64,000 bases of DNA from Lacticaseibacillus pabuli (GTDB lineage Bacteria; Bacillota; Bacilli; Lactobacillales; Lactobacillaceae): NCBI RefSeq assembly GCF_028736235.1, contig NZ_CP117884.1, positions 186,001 to 250,000 of the forward strand, written 5' to 3'. Below the pieces are notes generated by a model. The model was not told the origin of the DNA. It did no database searches and worked only from the letters and a program-made list of their open reading frames with translations. The first letter of the stretch is position 1. Every line of letters starts with the position of its first letter. Position numbers and translations under genes: made by a program. This document shows, one piece after another, positions 1-8,211 of the stretch.

Positions 1-315
1 TATGTGGCCACTTACGCCAAGGTGTTTGCAGGCATTGCCACCCCAACGTCTAGCGGCCACGGTGACATCGATATTATCCAGCCCGGCATCCATAAGGCGC
101 GTGGCCTGTCGGAGTTGGGCAAAGTGCTCGGTGTGCCGGCCAGTGCCATGATCACCTTTGGCAACGGCGGCAATGACATTGAGATGTTGCAGTATGCCGG
201 AACGGGTGTGGCCGTGTCGAATTCACCACAAGACGTGTTGGATGCGGCCGACGTGGTTACCGAAAGCAACAACGCACAAGGCGTGCTGTCCTATATCGAA
301 CAAAATTTGCTATAA
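1..315 (+). CDS. HAD-superfamily phosphatase (Cof-type), C-terminal part
   Basis: This is the 3' end of a HAD hydrolase cut by the left edge of the window; the frame is open from base 1. The visible 103 residues hold the end of the core fold: a conserved Lys in GIHKARGL (motif III) and the metal-binding motif IV as GNGGNDIEML, followed by the usual AVSNSP...AADVVTESNNAQGV tail. Cof-type enzymes dephosphorylate small sugar phosphates or cofactors in the cytosol; the substrate cannot be told from this part. The unusual N in GNGGND replaces the more common GDGxND aspartate. A second full-length relative lies at 13398-14207. No obvious terminator follows before the RpiR gene. Confidence 0.85.
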   Translation, partial: YVATYAKVFAGIATPTSSGHGDIDIIQPGIHKARGLSELGKVLGVPASAMITFGNGGNDIEMLQYAGTGVAVSNSPQDVLDAADVVTESNNAQGVLSYIEQNLL

Positions 316-530
316 CGATACGAACAGAATCACTCTGCAGACGCGGGATGGTTCTGTTTTTTTCGGAAGTGTCGCGATAGCGCTTTTCAAACCAATACGC
401 TTATTGGTATACTGTTGTTGTCGTATTTTTCTAAAATAGCACACGTTATTGATAGCTAACACGCAAATGCACCTCGTTAGCTTGTTATTTTTGTTAGGTG
501 TCAGGGTACGTTGGTGAAAGAAGGATCGGG

Positions 531-1277
531 ATGTTTCCATATGATAAGTTGCAGAGCCTGAATGAGCTGGAAACTGAAATCTATAATTACATCAATAAAC
601 ATCAGGATGAGGTCGAGAAGATGACCATCCGTGAACTTGCCGAACACGCGCACGTGTCGACCACGACCATTCTGCGGTTTGCGACCAAGATGGGTTATGA
701 AGGTTTCTCCGAACTGCGCTTTGCCATCAAGCAATACCGGCGCAACGAGGCCGAATCCTCCATCAACGATAGCTATGATATCACGATGCCACTCTCTGAC
801 TTTTTCTCCAAGGTCAACTCGACATCCTTTGGCAAGTTAATTGATCAGGCACTGGCCATGGTGAACGACGCGCCGATTATTTTGTTCTACGGCCTCGGTA
901 GCGGCAATTCGCTTGCACAGTACGGCGCCCGTTACTGGTCCAACGCGGGAAAGTTTGCCTTGCCCGTCACCGACCCATTCCAGCCGTTTCAGGCGACGAC
1001 ACCGCTGCCAGCAGGAACGGTCATTGTTGTTTTATCCGTTTCGGGTGAGACGAGTGAGACCGTCAGTTTCGTCACGCGTGCCCAGCAGCAGGGTGCCCGC
1101 ATCATTGCGGTCACGAACCACAGCGAGTCCACACTTGCCAAACTGAGTGACCTGGTCATCAGCTACTACATGCCTGAAGTCAAGCATGGGTCCCTGCAAC
1201 TGACCACGCAGGTGCCGATTGTGTACCTGATTGAACTGATTGCGCACCGCTTGGATGATCGCAGTACACAACAATAA
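531..1277 (+). CDS. MurR/RpiR-family transcriptional regulator
   Basis: Predicted cytosolic sugar-phosphate-sensing DNA-binding regulator of about 248 residues. Residues about 1-75 form the RpiR-type helix-turn-helix (MTIRELAEHAHVSTTTILRF), and residues about 100-240 form a SIS domain (FYGLGSGNS, SVSGETSETV) that binds phosphosugars. I chose ATG 531 because AGAAGG sits 6 bases upstream; an in-frame GTG at 498 has no such site. The family usually controls a nearby sugar or amino-sugar uptake operon. The nearest candidate is the beta-glucoside PTS operon at 8.2-14.2 kb, now separated by the ABC/IS module. That target is inference. A strong terminator follows at 1282-1329. Confidence 0.9.
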   Translation: MFPYDKLQSLNELETEIYNYINKHQDEVEKMTIRELAEHAHVSTTTILRFATKMGYEGFSELRFAIKQYRRNEAESSINDSYDITMPLSDFFSKVNSTSFGKLIDQALAMVNDAPIILFYGLGSGNSLAQYGARYWSNAGKFALPVTDPFQPFQATTPLPAGTVIVVLSVSGETSETVSFVTRAQQQGARIIAVTNHSESTLAKLSDLVISYYMPEVKHGSLQLTTQVPIVYLIELIAHRLDDRSTQQ

Positions 1278-1281
1278 GCAC

Positions 1282-1329
1282 AAAAACAGCAGTTGTCATC
1301 CGCAAAAGCGAGTGGCAACTGCTGTTTTT
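1282..1329 (+). terminator. Intrinsic terminator, near-identical copy also at 7121-7168
   Basis: A long perfect stem (AAAAACAGCAGTTG paired with CAACTGCTGTTTTT) with A and T runs on the two sides, so it can act in both directions. The same hairpin, including its loop apart from one base, recurs at 7121-7168 on the far side of the ABC/IS module. Confidence 0.9.
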
Positions 1330-1825
1330 GTCGGACTTTACAATAGATGCTAATGATGTGTTTAACTTTGTTAAAGCGTGAGTGAAAAAGGAATACGACA
1401 AAGGACAATCAAGGGTAGATCTCTTGCTTTAAAATTAATAAGGACTGACAACATTATTAAAAATCAGATGGCCTGGAGATTCTTTGCTTTAAAGATTTGA
1501 CTGACACTTAATAAATGCGATGTTACCGTAAATGTTCCGCATGACTACAAAGAGGCACTTGCAAAGCTGGATAGTGTTCACATGCTGTTATACTATTCTG
1601 ACCAGGGTAGCTTTTACTGAGGACCGAGTCATTATACTATTTACAGTGTTAAAATATTAACATAATGACTCGTAATATTAGAACTTGCTTTGAAAGTAAA
1701 AATCACTACAGAATATTAAACCGCATGACTGTGGACCAGTATCATTCGTATAGCCATAAAAACTAACGCGCAACTTTTGTGTATAACACTTTTTAAAAAT
1801 ACACTGGAGTTAGAAGGAAATGTCA
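1330..1825. other. AT-rich gene-free stretch upstream of the ABC module
   Basis: No complete gene is visible. It is clearly more AT-rich than the flanking genes. At 1501-1620 the + strand stays open for 39 codons after a stop and ends in TGA, without a start codon; the reading includes VNVPHDYKEALAKLDS and may be the tail of a decayed gene. The segment just before 1826 probably holds the promoter of the ABC genes, but I see no clear -35/-10 pair. Confidence 0.5.
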
Positions 1826-2716
1826 ATGATTGAAATTCAGCATCTTAAGTTTAACTACATAACGTTTAACAAAACGTCTGGGCTGAAGGGTTCCTTAAAA
1901 GATTTGTTTAAACGTCAGCAAACGACCTTTAATGTTTACCGAGATTTGAATTTAAATGTCCAGGATGGTGAAATGCTAGGCTTGATGGGGCCAAACGGCG
2001 CGGGGAAAACAACCTTGATTAAGCTATTAACTGGGGTGATTGAACCCGCTGGTGGCAAAATTGATATTGATGGCACTACACCTAGCACGAAGTCGAATTC
2101 GTTTCTAAAACAAATTGGCGTCTTATTTGGCCAAAAGTCCCAATTATCGTGGGATCTACCAGCCACTGACACGTTTGACCTGATAGCAAAAATATATAAT
2201 TTGGCCCCAAGTGAATATAGAAACCGCCTAAACGAGTTGACTACGATGCTCAACGTTACCGACTTTGTGAATCGTCCGGTTCGAAAATTGTCACTAGGTC
2301 AAAGAATGCGTTGCGAGTTGATTTGCGCGCTCATTCATTCCCCAAAGTACCTTTTTTTAGATGAGCCAACTCTGGGACTTGATATTACAACTCAGCACGC
2401 TATATACACGTTTCTGAAGGAAGAAAATCAGCGCTATGGAACGACAATTATCATAACGTCGCATAGTCTACAGGATATAGAACGACTAGCTGACCGGGTG
2501 GTGGTCATGGTCAAGGGCAACTTTGTCTATGATGGAACCACCACAGCCTTGCCCGTCAATGTTTCTGAACATCAAAGCTTTGCAATTCAGTTAGACAGAG
2601 GCGATGGAGCAGCAAATAATATCGTTGTCCCTGCAAATGAGGTCGCTTCAAGAGTTGCAAAGATTGGTTTTGAACATATCATCTCTGTCACCAGGGTTGG
2701 TGAAGACGGCATATAG
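1826..2716 (+). pseudogene. ABC-2 exporter ATPase, separated from its C-terminus by an IS
   Basis: ATP-binding subunit of a three-gene ABC-2 exporter of the COG4586/4587/3694 type, acting on the inner face of the membrane. It shows Walker A (GPNGAGKTT), signature (LSLGQRM), Walker B (YLFLDEP) and the switch histidine (ITSHS). ATG 1826 is preferred over 1820 because AAGGA lies 7 bases upstream. The frame stops at 2716, only 24 bases before an IS21 element. The missing end lies on the other side of the IS at 5469-5567, where it overlaps the permease start. The nucleotide-binding core is intact, so a shortened ATPase might still work; I call it disrupted because the family is normally longer and the operon is interrupted. 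Confidence 0.85.
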
Positions 2717-2869
2717 CTTTACCAGGTAATGCGAAGTTTTTGACACCACTCGGCGAAAAAATTGTCCAAGGTCGGCGAAAAAATTGACCAACAATACAGA
2801 AACCTCCTGTATACTACGGGTAGCATACGTGTAAGCGCGTGCAATTCTTAAATACAGGAGGTCTTTGTA

Positions 2870-4405
2870 ATGGCTATTCATTACCGTCAAATTCTTGAGC
2901 TTCACGCTCAAGAGCTGGTGCAGCGAGACATTGCGGCAATCACTGGGAATTCACGTCCCAAGATTTCTGAAGTTATCAAGCAAGCTGAGCTACATCAGAT
3001 TAGTCCACCATTTACTGATGATGTGGATGATATTTGGTTGGAAAGCTTGTTGTTTCCTCAGAAGCAACCGATGGCAAAAGGTCGGCAGATACCCGACTTC
3101 GAAAAGATACACGAGGAATTGGCTAAGCCTAACGTCACCTTATCCCTGGTTCATTATGAATATGAGCAAGAGTGCCGACAAAATGGCACAATTCCGTATG
3201 CGTATCGAACCTTTTGCCAGTATTATCGTGCTTATGCGCAGAAATATAAGGCAACTATGCGGATCCGGCGTAAACCAGGTGAAGTGATGGAGGTCGATTG
3301 GGCGGGCTCACCTTTGCATATCGTCGATCGCGAAACTGGAGAAATCATCAAGGCATATCTGTTCATCGCTTCTTTGCCGTGTAGTGCGTACAGCTACTGT
3401 GAGGCATTTATGACTGAACAACAGGAGGCGTGGCTTACTGGACACATTCATGCGTATGAATTCTTTGGTGGTGTGACGCAATATCTGATTTCCGACAATC
3501 TCAAAACGGGTGTGACTTCGCACAAGCATAGCGAAATCATCTTGAATGAAATGTATCGAGATCTAGCCTTGCACTACGGCACAATTGTGATGCCAGCACG
3601 AGTCCGGAAGCCAAAGGATAAGCCGACTGTCGAAGGTGTTGTGGGGACAGTATCAACATGGATTATAGCAGCGCTACGAAATGAAACATTCTTTGGCCTC
3701 GAGGAATTAAATAAGGCCGTTCGCATCAAACTCAAGGAGTTCAACGAACGGCCATTCACAAAGAAATATAAACAAGGTAGTCGCCTTTCGGCGTTTCATG
3801 ACGAAGAAAGCTTTGCCTTGCGACCATTACCTGTTCAAGCTTATACGATGGCCAGTTGGCGGACTGCCATCGTGCAATTAGACTACCACATCAACGTGGA
3901 AAGTCAGTTTTACTCTGTTCCTTACGAGTATATCTCATCTAAAGTGGATATCAAGGTGACGAAAGATATCGTAGAAGTTTTCTACAAAGGTAATCGAATT
4001 GCCTCCCATAAACGACTAACCGGTAAATTCGGGCAATTTTCAACCAATCACGATCATTTGCCAGCAGAACATAAACTGTTCGTCGATCATACACCTGAGA
4101 ACGCATTAGCTTGGGCGGAAGAGGTTGGCATCAATACGCTTGCCGTAATGCGATATCTACTTAAATCGGCGGCAAGTGAAAAACAAGGTCTAAGTGCAGC
4201 TTTTCGATTCAAAGGCTTAGCTAGAAAATACGCAGCTATTGAAATCGAAGCCGCGTGTACGACCGTGATGAAAATTGCGACCGCACCGACGGTGTCCGTA
4301 GTTGAACGGGTTATGAAAAGTCAAAAGATTCCAGCACCAAAGACGATTAACGAACCCGACTACGGTTTTACTCGTGGTGCAGCATACTTTGGAGGAAATG
4401 ACTAA
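2870..4405 (+). CDS. istA: IS21 transposase IstA
   Basis: DDE-family transposase of 511 residues that catalyses cut and paste of the IS. An N-terminal helix-turn-helix (about residues 1-45, with QRDIAAITGNSRPKISEVI) precedes the integrase core. The catalytic residues are visible as D in EVDWAG, D in ISDNLKTG and E in KDKPTVEG. Start ATG 2870 has AGGAGG 8 bases upstream. Its stop overlaps the istB start (TAATG), so the two are translationally coupled, as usual in IS21. It appears intact, so the element may still be active. Confidence 0.95.
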   Translation: MAIHYRQILELHAQELVQRDIAAITGNSRPKISEVIKQAELHQISPPFTDDVDDIWLESLLFPQKQPMAKGRQIPDFEKIHEELAKPNVTLSLVHYEYEQECRQNGTIPYAYRTFCQYYRAYAQKYKATMRIRRKPGEVMEVDWAGSPLHIVDRETGEIIKAYLFIASLPCSAYSYCEAFMTEQQEAWLTGHIHAYEFFGGVTQYLISDNLKTGVTSHKHSEIILNEMYRDLALHYGTIVMPARVRKPKDKPTVEGVVGTVSTWIIAALRNETFFGLEELNKAVRIKLKEFNERPFTKKYKQGSRLSAFHDEESFALRPLPVQAYTMASWRTAIVQLDYHINVESQFYSVPYEYISSKVDIKVTKDIVEVFYKGNRIASHKRLTGKFGQFSTNHDHLPAEHKLFVDHTPENALAWAEEVGINTLAVMRYLLKSAASEKQGLSAAFRFKGLARKYAAIEIEAACTTVMKIATAPTVSVVERVMKSQKIPAPKTINEPDYGFTRGAAYFGGND

Positions 4406-5163
4406 TGGTAAATGACGAAACTCAACGGAAGTTACGGCAGATGAAGCTTACCTCTATGGCAAATGCCTTGGAAGCACAGGAAAGCAACACAGAATATCGA
4501 TCAATGAACTTTGATGATCGGTTCAAGTTACTCGTTGATGCGGCTTACGCAAGCCTTCAGTCAAATAGGCTGAATCGACTGATCAAGAGTGCAAATTTTC
4601 GGACGAATGAGCCATGTATAGCTGATATCAATTACTTGCCGGATCGTAAGTTGGATCGGAACTTGATTCAACGCCTTGCGACTGGCACGTATATTCAAGA
4701 GCACCATAACGTCATCTTAATGGGTGCTTCAGGTAACGGGAAAACATGGTTGGCGACAGCTTTGGGGATTGAGGCTTGCCATCAGTTTCATAAAGTAAAA
4801 TATGTGCGTCTTCCCGAACTGATTGATGATTTGATTGTAGCGAAGCATGAGGCAAACGGTGACTTTCATAAGATTATTGAACGGTACAAGAAAGTTGAAC
4901 TCTTGATCATCGATGAGTGGCTTTTGACGCCGATCAACGATGAACAAGCTCAGACTATTCTTGAGTTGATCGAATATCGAAGTCAGCGTGGTTCAACAAT
5001 CTTTTGTACTCAATTCGCGCCGGAAGGCTGGCATAGTAAGCTGGGAAATCCACAGATTGCGGATGCGATCCTTGACCGAATCGTCCACGATTCTTACAAG
5101 CTCCTTATCCAAGGCGACAAATCGATGCGCGAGCGGTATGGAATCGGAGGCGAATTTGCATGA
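4405..5163 (+). CDS. istB: IS21 helper ATPase IstB
   Basis: AAA+ ATPase of 252 residues related to DnaC that assists IstA by remodelling target DNA. Walker A is GASGNGKTW (about residue 110) and Walker B is ELLIIDEW. The usual IS21 length of about 250 residues is kept and no frameshift is seen. GGAGG at 4391-4395 serves its ATG, which overlaps the istA stop. Its own stop overlaps the start of the next small gene by ATGA. Confidence 0.95.
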   Translation: MVNDETQRKLRQMKLTSMANALEAQESNTEYRSMNFDDRFKLLVDAAYASLQSNRLNRLIKSANFRTNEPCIADINYLPDRKLDRNLIQRLATGTYIQEHHNVILMGASGNGKTWLATALGIEACHQFHKVKYVRLPELIDDLIVAKHEANGDFHKIIERYKKVELLIIDEWLLTPINDEQAQTILELIEYRSQRGSTIFCTQFAPEGWHSKLGNPQIADAILDRIVHDSYKLLIQGDKSMRERYGIGGEFA

Positions 5164-5366
5164 TTTCAGTAGAACTGGAACAACGATTGGCGCTGTTCTA
5201 TGCACATACAGACGCAATGGAAGACTGGGAAAACGTGCTTGGCGACGCACTGGTGGACATTATCTGGGAAAATAACGATAAATTGACGGATGACGAGCTT
5301 TTCGAATATGGAAAAGAAGTCATCGTGAAATACCTGGGTAAGTGCCGAGGAGACAAGCTCCCGTAA
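5160..5366 (+). CDS. Small third gene of the IS21 element
   Basis: A 68-residue acidic protein, not recognised. Its ATG overlaps the istB TGA, so it is most likely translated by coupling with istB. It is rich in Asp and Glu, without membrane segments, signal peptide or cysteines, and looks like a small soluble helical protein. Most IS21 elements carry only istA and istB, so this is either an accessory gene of this IS lineage or a passenger. A strong hairpin (5372-5409) follows inside the right end. Confidence 0.6.
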   Translation: MISVELEQRLALFYAHTDAMEDWENVLGDALVDIIWENNDKLTDDELFEYGKEVIVKYLGKCRGDKLP

Positions 5367-5371
5367 AACTG

Positions 5372-5409
5372 AAAGTGGCATCGCTGAAAACGCTCAGCGA
5401 TGCCACTTT
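5372..5409 (+). terminator. Hairpin at right end of the IS
   Basis: A 16-base perfect stem (AAAGTGGCATCGCTGA with its complement) followed by TTTT. It would end transcription from the IS genes and, in the other direction, shield the IS from outside transcription. It also likely reduces readthrough into the ABC permeases. Confidence 0.8.
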
Positions 5410-5468
5410 TGAAATTCTTGGTCAATTCTTTCGCCGAGTGGTGTCAATTTTAGCACCGAATGGGGTAA

Positions 5469-5567
5469 AAAAGATCGCCGAGTTGGGCAATTCGCTTCGC
5501 CGCCTTCATTGGCATGTCTTTTGAGGATTTCATTTTGCAATTGTATAAAAGCGGGGTGAAATCTTGA
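5469..5567 (+). pseudogene. C-terminal remnant of the split ABC ATPase
   Basis: On the far side of the IS the + strand reads on to MSFEDFILQLYKSGVKS and a stop at 5565-5567, which resembles the normal end of a DrrA/NatA-like ATPase (compare the family's FEDVF..IY endings). The TGA overlaps the TTG start of the permease at 5564, a coupling expected only if the ATPase gene once ran to this point. An upstream stop at 5466 in this frame shows it is not an independent gene. Confidence 0.7.
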
Positions 5568-6298
5568 AATACTTACTCGTTGCCGTTAACGCATTCAATA
5601 GCAAAATCACTTACCGTAGCAATGAGATCACGCGCTTGGTCATGAGACTTATGCAGGTAATGATGTCCATCATGATGTGGCATTTTCTTTATGGCGCCCG
5701 CGTCACAGTTGATGGGTATACCGCTGCCAGCATGACCAAGCACCTGATTATCACCAATTTGGCCGCTATCATTTTCACCACCGCTCCAATTTTTCGCCTG
5801 TCAGGGCAGGTTCGTACAGGGACTTTGACAAACCTACTTTTTAGGCCGATATCTGTATATACAGAGGGATTAGCAACGTTCCTAGGCGGTCAGATTATAT
5901 ATATCACGTTAATGTTTGTGTTGATTATTATGCAGCTCCCTCAACTGGGCCTGACGACAGTGTTCCTACTACTGGTATTCGTGTCCGCTTGCCTACTAAT
6001 GTTTTACACCCTGACGATGGTCTTGGGAGCTACTAGCTTCTGGATTGTAAACATTTGGCCTCTGCGATCTGCTGTTAATGCTGCCTACTTGTTACTCGGT
6101 GGGCTATATTTCCCGCTAAGTTTTTTAGGGAAACGGTACACGCTATTGCTAAGCCTCAACCCGTTTTCTCTTGTTGGGGACGTGCCTGCCCAGCTTGTTC
6201 TGGGAACGACCAGTACATCTATCTTCGTCTATCTGTTAGCTGTGGCCGCCTGGACGTTTTTGCTGGCTTGTACTGGGTTGTCATGCGAAATGGACTAA
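5564..6298 (+). CDS. ABC-2 exporter permease (COG4587-like)
   Basis: Integral membrane subunit of 244 residues with about six hydrophobic segments, paired with the split ATPase and the next permease. The N-terminus (residues 1-45) starts with the amphipathic helix and first membrane segment typical of this family, and the PLRSAVNAAYLLLGGLYFPLSF stretch near residue 190 is the usual late helix. Start TTG 5564 is supported by GGGGTG just upstream and by overlap with the ATPase remnant's stop. It ends oddly in LSCEMD, somewhat short for the family, so the C-terminus may be frayed. Substrate unknown. The IS upstream probably reduces its expression. Confidence 0.75.
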   Translation: MKYLLVAVNAFNSKITYRSNEITRLVMRLMQVMMSIMMWHFLYGARVTVDGYTAASMTKHLIITNLAAIIFTTAPIFRLSGQVRTGTLTNLLFRPISVYTEGLATFLGGQIIYITLMFVLIIMQLPQLGLTTVFLLLVFVSACLLMFYTLTMVLGATSFWIVNIWPLRSAVNAAYLLLGGLYFPLSFLGKRYTLLLSLNPFSLVGDVPAQLVLGTTSTSIFVYLLAVAAWTFLLACTGLSCEMD

Positions 6299-6323
6299 AA
6301 AGGTATGAGGGAGTTGGTGTCTG

Positions 6324-7094
6324 ATGAGACTAATTAAGGGCGTCTGGAAGATTAGTATTGAGGAATTTTTGATATATCGTCTCACCAGTTTCTTTACATT
6401 CATTCTGGCCGCCGTATTCTTCGGAGTAGAGCTAGTTGCTGGCCATGTGTATTTTGGAGCCACAGGTAACGTTGGCGGTTGGACTGAGACAAAGTATCAA
6501 TTATTAATCGCGACTGTTTCGAGCATGGTGTACCTCTACAACATCTTTTTCATCGTTGGTCACGAAAATATGAGTGAGGATATCCTAGCAGGCAATCTCG
6601 ATTACACCTTGCTTCGTCCAGTGTCCTCATACTGGTTTACATCCATGTCACGGATTGACATTCCGAGTGTGTTTAATCTGGCGCTGTCTGGTGCCGTGAT
6701 TATCGTTTTGCTAGTTAGGGGACAATTTGACGCAATCGGGACAGTTCTGTATTTCGTGGCATTTCTTGTTGGCGTCGTACTATTTTTTCTCCTGAACAAA
6801 CTCATTTTAACGTGTACATTTTGGCTGGACGGTTTCACTGCGCTTGGGGGGATTATGGAGGACTCGATTGATTTTCTAAGTCGACCCGCTGCTATCTTCC
6901 CCAAACTGATACGGGGACTGTTCACGGTAATTATCCCCATACTGTTAATCACCAACTTACCGGTTGAGGCACTTCAGTACAGCCGCACTGTTTCATACTG
7001 GCTTGTGTATGCGCTTGTGTTTGAATTTTCGATTTACCAGTTATCAAAGTGGTTTTGGCGACAAGGCATCAAGCATTACTTTTCCGCAAATTAA
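6324..7094 (+). CDS. ABC-2 exporter permease (COG3694-like)
   Basis: Second membrane subunit of the exporter, 256 residues with about six membrane segments. The start region (SIEEFLIYRLTSFFTFI) matches the family habit of an N-terminal amphipathic helix followed by the first membrane segment. It lies 25 bases after the first permease and should be co-transcribed. The order ATPase, COG4587, COG3694 is a standard exporter unit whose substrates are mostly unknown; drug or peptide export is a guess. A terminator follows at 7121-7168. Confidence 0.8.
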   Translation: MRLIKGVWKISIEEFLIYRLTSFFTFILAAVFFGVELVAGHVYFGATGNVGGWTETKYQLLIATVSSMVYLYNIFFIVGHENMSEDILAGNLDYTLLRPVSSYWFTSMSRIDIPSVFNLALSGAVIIVLLVRGQFDAIGTVLYFVAFLVGVVLFFLLNKLILTCTFWLDGFTALGGIMEDSIDFLSRPAAIFPKLIRGLFTVIIPILLITNLPVEALQYSRTVSYWLVYALVFEFSIYQLSKWFWRQGIKHYFSAN

Positions 7095-7120
7095 GCAGAC
7101 AACTTAAAAAATCGGTCAAC

Positions 7121-7168
7121 AAAAACAGCAGTTGTCATCCGCAAAAGCGGGTGGCAACTGCTGTTTTT
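7121..7168. terminator. Bidirectional terminator, duplicate of 1282-1329
   Basis: The same stem and nearly the same loop as the hairpin at 1282-1329 (one base differs in the loop side). It ends the ABC operon on the + strand and the small gene 7202-7408 on the - strand. Confidence 0.88.
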
Positions 7169-7201
7169 CTGTGTCAGGCTATCTTCATCGTCGGTCAATT
7201 A

Positions 7202-7408
7202 CTAAATTTGACCGGAGAACCCCATAATTGAGGCGAAAACCGCGACAACAGCGATAAAGAGGGAGAACCAAATTGCAATACCAGAGAACGGCGAGGTCGT
7301 TTGATCCGCCTTCTTCTGGAACCAGCGCCAGTAGTGGGCAACTTGGTAAAATTGCCAAATTGCAACGACGGCACCGATGACACCAATAATGATATTACTT
7401 GTCTTCAT
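7202..7408 (-). CDS. Small two-segment membrane protein, paralogue A
   Basis: A 68-residue protein with two hydrophobic segments (about residues 4-22 and 45-64) around a basic loop with the pattern YWRWFQKKA..TTSPFSG. Start ATG 7408 has GGAGG 8 bases upstream; a further in-frame TTG gives no better site. Not recognised as a named family. The neighbour at 7508-7720 has the same length, topology and loop motif (YWRTFKRTA..SSPFAL), so the two are paralogues from a local duplication. Function unknown; membrane location is inferred from hydrophobicity. Confidence 0.7.
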   Translation of the reverse strand: MKTSNIIIGVIGAVVAIWQFYQVAHYWRWFQKKADQTTSPFSGIAIWFSLFIAVVAVFASIMGFSGQI

Positions 7409-7507
7409 AATCTCATCCTCCAAAATCGTTAATGATGACGCCTAAAGTGTAGGTCTCTTTTGTTAAATTGCAAGCGTTCTCATCAAGATAATACTGATTT
7501 TGAAGAG

Positions 7508-7720
7508 TTAGAGTCTGACATTCAGGAACACAATGGCGCCGGCGACCATGGCAAGGGCAAAGATATATGGAAAGTACATAGCGAAGAGCGCGAACGGAGA
7601 GGACTGTGGCCCCGCCGTGCGTTTAAAGGTCCGCCAGTACTGCCGGCCTTGGTAAAGTTCCCAGACCGCAATCGCAACTAGGACGAGCGAAACGAGTAAG
7701 TTTGGTCCAAATGTAATCAT
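7508..7720 (-). CDS. Small two-segment membrane protein, paralogue B
   Basis: A 70-residue protein with two hydrophobic segments and a basic loop. It aligns along its length with the protein at 7202-7408: both share W.LYQ/W.FYQ, YWR.F.+.A, S.PF and a second segment of similar length. Start ATG 7720 is chosen because GGAGGAGG lies 9-12 bases upstream on the - strand. The gene pair is probably one transcription unit read leftward to the terminator at 7121-7168. No function can be assigned. Confidence 0.7.
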   Translation of the reverse strand: MITFGPNLLVSLVLVAIAVWELYQGRQYWRTFKRTAGPQSSPFALFAMYFPYIFALAMVAGAIVFLNVRL

Positions 7721-7739
7721 ATTAATGACCTCCTCCAAA

Positions 7740-8211
7740 GGTTTAATCGCCCATAGTGTACCCTCGTTGCTTTTTCCATTACAAGTGTTTTTTCACAAGT
7801 TAGGACGATGCCCCGGTCCACTCGCAACTGGTATGGTTAAACATAACAGTGCAACTGGTCACATTTGGAGGATATTAGGCTGAAAGTAGCTGCCCTAAGA
7901 TGCGATGGTGACTGTCGTCAAAACCGAGCAAAGTGGTGTGCGCCGTGAACTGAACTAAGTAAACATGTTATCAATGGAACATGTCACATTTGTGTAACAT
8001 GTTCTTTGTACCTCGAACCGGTTACAGAAACGGGTGAAAGGGTATACACGGAGGCCTGCAAACGCATACACTAGAACATGTGATAAGCAATCACACGGGT
8101 TTTGGCCAAAACCTTGGAAATGAACACAATGAACATTTCCACACTGCAATTTTTACAAATCTCAACCGTTGTTATCGCAACGGAATACTTCACGAAGAGT
8201 AGGTGGCTTTT
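7740..8211 (+). promoter_or_regulatory. Palindrome-rich leader of the beta-glucoside operon
   Basis: A 470-base gene-free region with several inverted repeats. GAACATGT (7977) pairs with AACATGTTC (ending 8003), and ACATGT-type half-sites recur near 7962 and 8075. GGTTTTGGCCAAAACC at 8098-8113 is a perfect 16-base palindrome. GGAAATG/CATTTCC arms lie at 8116-8140, and CCGTTG/CAACGG arms at 8165-8182. The cluster suggests more than one regulator binding site, or a structured leader, in front of the EIIC gene. I see no anti-terminator RNA motif I can name. Confidence 0.55.

Larger units (their letters stand above)
2740..5447 (+). mobile_element. IS21-family insertion sequence
   Basis: The ends are inverted repeats beginning TTGACACCACTCGGCGAAA on the left (2740) and ending in its complement at 5447, differing at a few positions. 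A second internal copy of GGCGAAAAAATTG follows on the left (about 2773-2790), matching the multiple transposase-binding repeats typical of IS21 ends. It carries istA, istB and a third small gene. It has inserted in the 3' end of the ABC ATPase gene. I could not find a clean target duplication: flanking bases are T-rich on both sides but not identical. Confidence 0.92.

Noticed and set aside
2732-5455. Target-site duplication of the IS21 element
   Set aside because: Flanking bases (GTTT/TTTT) are only loosely alike; I could not define an exact duplication.
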